This document shows positions 21,610 to 23,192 of a DNA stretch of 23,192 bases, piece after piece. A program made the translations under genes and the position numbers. Below the pieces are notes generated by a model that ran no database searches, was not told where the DNA came from, and worked only from the letters and a program-made list of their open reading frames with translations. How positions within the stretch are numbered: the first letter of the stretch is position 1; each line of letters opens with the position of its first letter. Source of the DNA: CAINVV01 sp037440345 (GTDB lineage Bacteria > Bacteroidota > Bacteroidia > Bacteroidales > Prolixibacteraceae); assembly GCA_037440345.1 (NCBI GenBank), contig JBBIUJ010000021.1, positions 1 to 23,192 on the forward strand, read 5' to 3'.

Positions 21610-23192
21610 ATGAAAGATCTGGATAAAACCAAGGCTCAACTCATTAAGGAATTACAGGAAACACGGCAAGAGCTTATTTCTGTAAAAGCTTTGAAAAGTG
21701 CTGAAGACTCGAAACACAAACAGATAAAAAATCGGCTCTTAGAAAGCTCTGAGAGACTGGATTTCTTTGTCGAAAACTCCCCGTTAGCAATTATTGAATG
21801 GGATTCCGACTTTGTAGTTACTAAATGGACGGGTAATTCAGAGAAAATATTTGGCTGGAGTTCTGGCGAAACGATAGGACAGCCAGTAATGAGCCTGAAT
21901 TTGATTTATGAACCTGACATTCCTCTTGTCCAGGCTAAATTGGAAAATCTCAAACTTGGAATTAATAATCAACCAATTTCTGCAATTCGTAATTACAGGA
22001 AAGATGGGGAGATAATTTATTGCGAATGGTACAACACCATTTTGAAAGACAGATATGGCAAAATGCAGTTTGTTATGTCTGAAGTTCTTGATATTACAGA
22101 AAAGAAAAAAGCAGAGTTATTTCTTCAAGAGAGCGAAGAGCGCCTGTTTGCTGCCCAGGAAGTTGCTAAAGTTGGCAGTTGGGAAACCAATTTATCAACT
22201 ATGGAAGTAATTTGGTCAGATGAGACCTATCGGATATTCGGGGTTGATAGGGATAAAATCAAGACAACTCATCCAAATTTTTTAACATTTGTTCATCCGG
22301 ATGATAGGGAAAGAGTAGATAACGCATTTATTAAATCTTTTAATACGAATTGCGTTAACTCAATTAAACACAGGATTATTACACCAGGTGAGTCAATAAA
22401 AAACATAGAAGAAAGATGGCGTATCTATTTTGACGAGTCTGGACATCCTTATCGTGCTGTAGGGACATGTCAGGATTTAACCGAAATAACAAATGCTCAG
22501 CAGCAGAATGCAATGTTGAAACATGCATTGGATGTTTTTACTGACGGGGTTTATTGGATGGATAGTGAGAATAGGTTTATTTATGTGAATGAAGCAGGTG
22601 GAAGGGCATTAGGTTACGACCCCAATGAATTATTGGGCAGGTCTCTTCTGGATGTCAATCCAAAAACAAACCCTGAAGTATTAAAAGAATTGTGGTCCAA
22701 ACTTAGGGCTGATGGAACCTTCACTGCAGAAACAGTCCATAACAGACAGGATGGGACGCAGTTCAATGTGGAAGTCAGAACCACCTATTTTAAATATGAA
22801 GGGCAAGAGTACAATTATGGTTTTGCACGGGATATAACAGAAAGAAAGCGTTCAGAAGAGGCCCTGAAAGAAAAGGAAAGTCAATATCGAAACCTTGCTG
22901 ACTCTGGAACTGCACTGATATGGACATCCGGGACCGATAAGTTGTGCAACTATTTTAATGAACCCTGGCTCAATTTTACGGGTCGCGGTATTGAGCAGGA
23001 GCTTGGTAACGGTTGGGCAGAAGGCGTTCATCCGGATGATTTTGATAACTGCTTACACATATATAGCGAAGCATTCGAAAATCGGAAGCCCTTTAGTATG
23101 GAATACAGGTTGCGCCATGTAAGTGGCGAATACCGGTGGATACTAGACAAGGGTATACCAAATTACAATATTGGTGGTGATTTCATTGGTTA
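21610..23192 (+). CDS. Multi-PAS sensor protein, N-terminal part (gene runs off the window)
   Basis: From the ATG at 21610 the frame is open to the right edge (527 complete codons). Residues 1-48 form a charged coiled coil (AQLIKELQETRQELIS). Four PAS domains follow at about 50-168, 177-300, 303-415 and 425-end. Each shows PAS/PAC signs such as GWSSGETIGQPV, FVHPDDRERV, GYDPNELLGRSLLDVNP and linkers like DITERKRSEEALKEKE. There is no signal peptide or membrane segment in the visible part, so sensing is probably cytoplasmic. The missing C-terminus is most likely a histidine kinase, possibly a hybrid. A diguanylate cyclase or other output cannot be excluded. The ligands are unknown. Confidence 0.85.
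   Translation, partial: MKDLDKTKAQLIKELQETRQELISVKALKSAEDSKHKQIKNRLLESSERLDFFVENSPLAIIEWDSDFVVTKWTGNSEKIFGWSSGETIGQPVMSLNLIYEPDIPLVQAKLENLKLGINNQPISAIRNYRKDGEIIYCEWYNTILKDRYGKMQFVMSEVLDITEKKKAELFLQESEERLFAAQEVAKVGSWETNLSTMEVIWSDETYRIFGVDRDKIKTTHPNFLTFVHPDDRERVDNAFIKSFNTNCVNSIKHRIITPGESIKNIEERWRIYFDESGHPYRAVGTCQDLTEITNAQQQNAMLKHALDVFTDGVYWMDSENRFIYVNEAGGRALGYDPNELLGRSLLDVNPKTNPEVLKELWSKLRADGTFTAETVHNRQDGTQFNVEVRTTYFKYEGQEYNYGFARDITERKRSEEALKEKESQYRNLADSGTALIWTSGTDKLCNYFNEPWLNFTGRGIEQELGNGWAEGVHPDDFDNCLHIYSEAFENRKPFSMEYRLRHVSGEYRWILDKGIPNYNIGGDFIG

Overview
The window looks like a chromosomal segment of a Bacteroidota genome, probably in or near the Bacteroidales/Marinilabiliales. The grounds are a CarboxypepD_reg-type TonB-dependent outer-membrane protein, Tat-signal Gfo/Idh/MocA and TIM-barrel sugar enzymes, DUF1080, DUF1343 and NIPSNAP proteins, few Shine-Dalgarno sequences, and several matches to the Bacteroidota promoter pattern (TTTG, about 19-21 nt, TAnnTTTG). 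No plasmid, phage, IS or CRISPR gene is visible. Species and all substrates are inferred.

Region 1 (1-3885, minus strand) is a tightly coupled cofactor operon: nadB, nadC, coaX and the start of an outer-membrane protein gene that leaves the window. The stop and start codons overlap at each junction. nadB and nadC are two of the three steps from aspartate to nicotinate mononucleotide (nadA is absent here); coaX starts CoA synthesis. Region 2 (4114-8270, minus) holds a Tat-exported Gfo/Idh/MocA oxidoreductase and an 830-residue TonB-dependent receptor, each with its own terminator hairpin. Region 3 (8474-10948, minus) is a two-gene operon of a beta-helix lipoprotein and an exported endonuclease/exonuclease/phosphatase-fold protein.

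Region 4 (11056-15950) looks like a cell-wall salvage module. A DUF1343/NamZ-like exo-N-acetylmuramidase and a sodium:solute symporter lie on the minus strand. Divergent from them is a beta-lactamase-fold serine hydrolase that carries an orphan GH3 C-terminal domain and no GH3 catalytic barrel. Region 5 (16200-21405) holds a small HTH-like protein, a DUF1080 protein, a NIPSNAP protein, a Nudix-type transcriptional regulator with a degenerate Nudix box, a Tat-signal TIM-barrel isomerase/epimerase and an exported esterase. Together with the oxidoreductase of region 2, these resemble dispersed parts of a 3-keto-glycoside pathway. Region 6 (21610-end) is the start of a sensor protein with four PAS domains.

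The most unusual content is between the genes. Two long hairpin elements, built from 9-bp GTGACTAAA units, start exactly at the stop codons of two minus-strand genes (8341-8476 and 12501-12615). Both place serial in-frame stop codons every 9 nt after the gene's own stop. Their mismatches become G-U pairs only in the RNA of the coding strand. Two other short repeat families (a 14-bp tandem repeat at 19469-19510 and CACTAAGG/CCTTAGTG units at 20468-20505) also lie just after stop codons of minus-strand genes.
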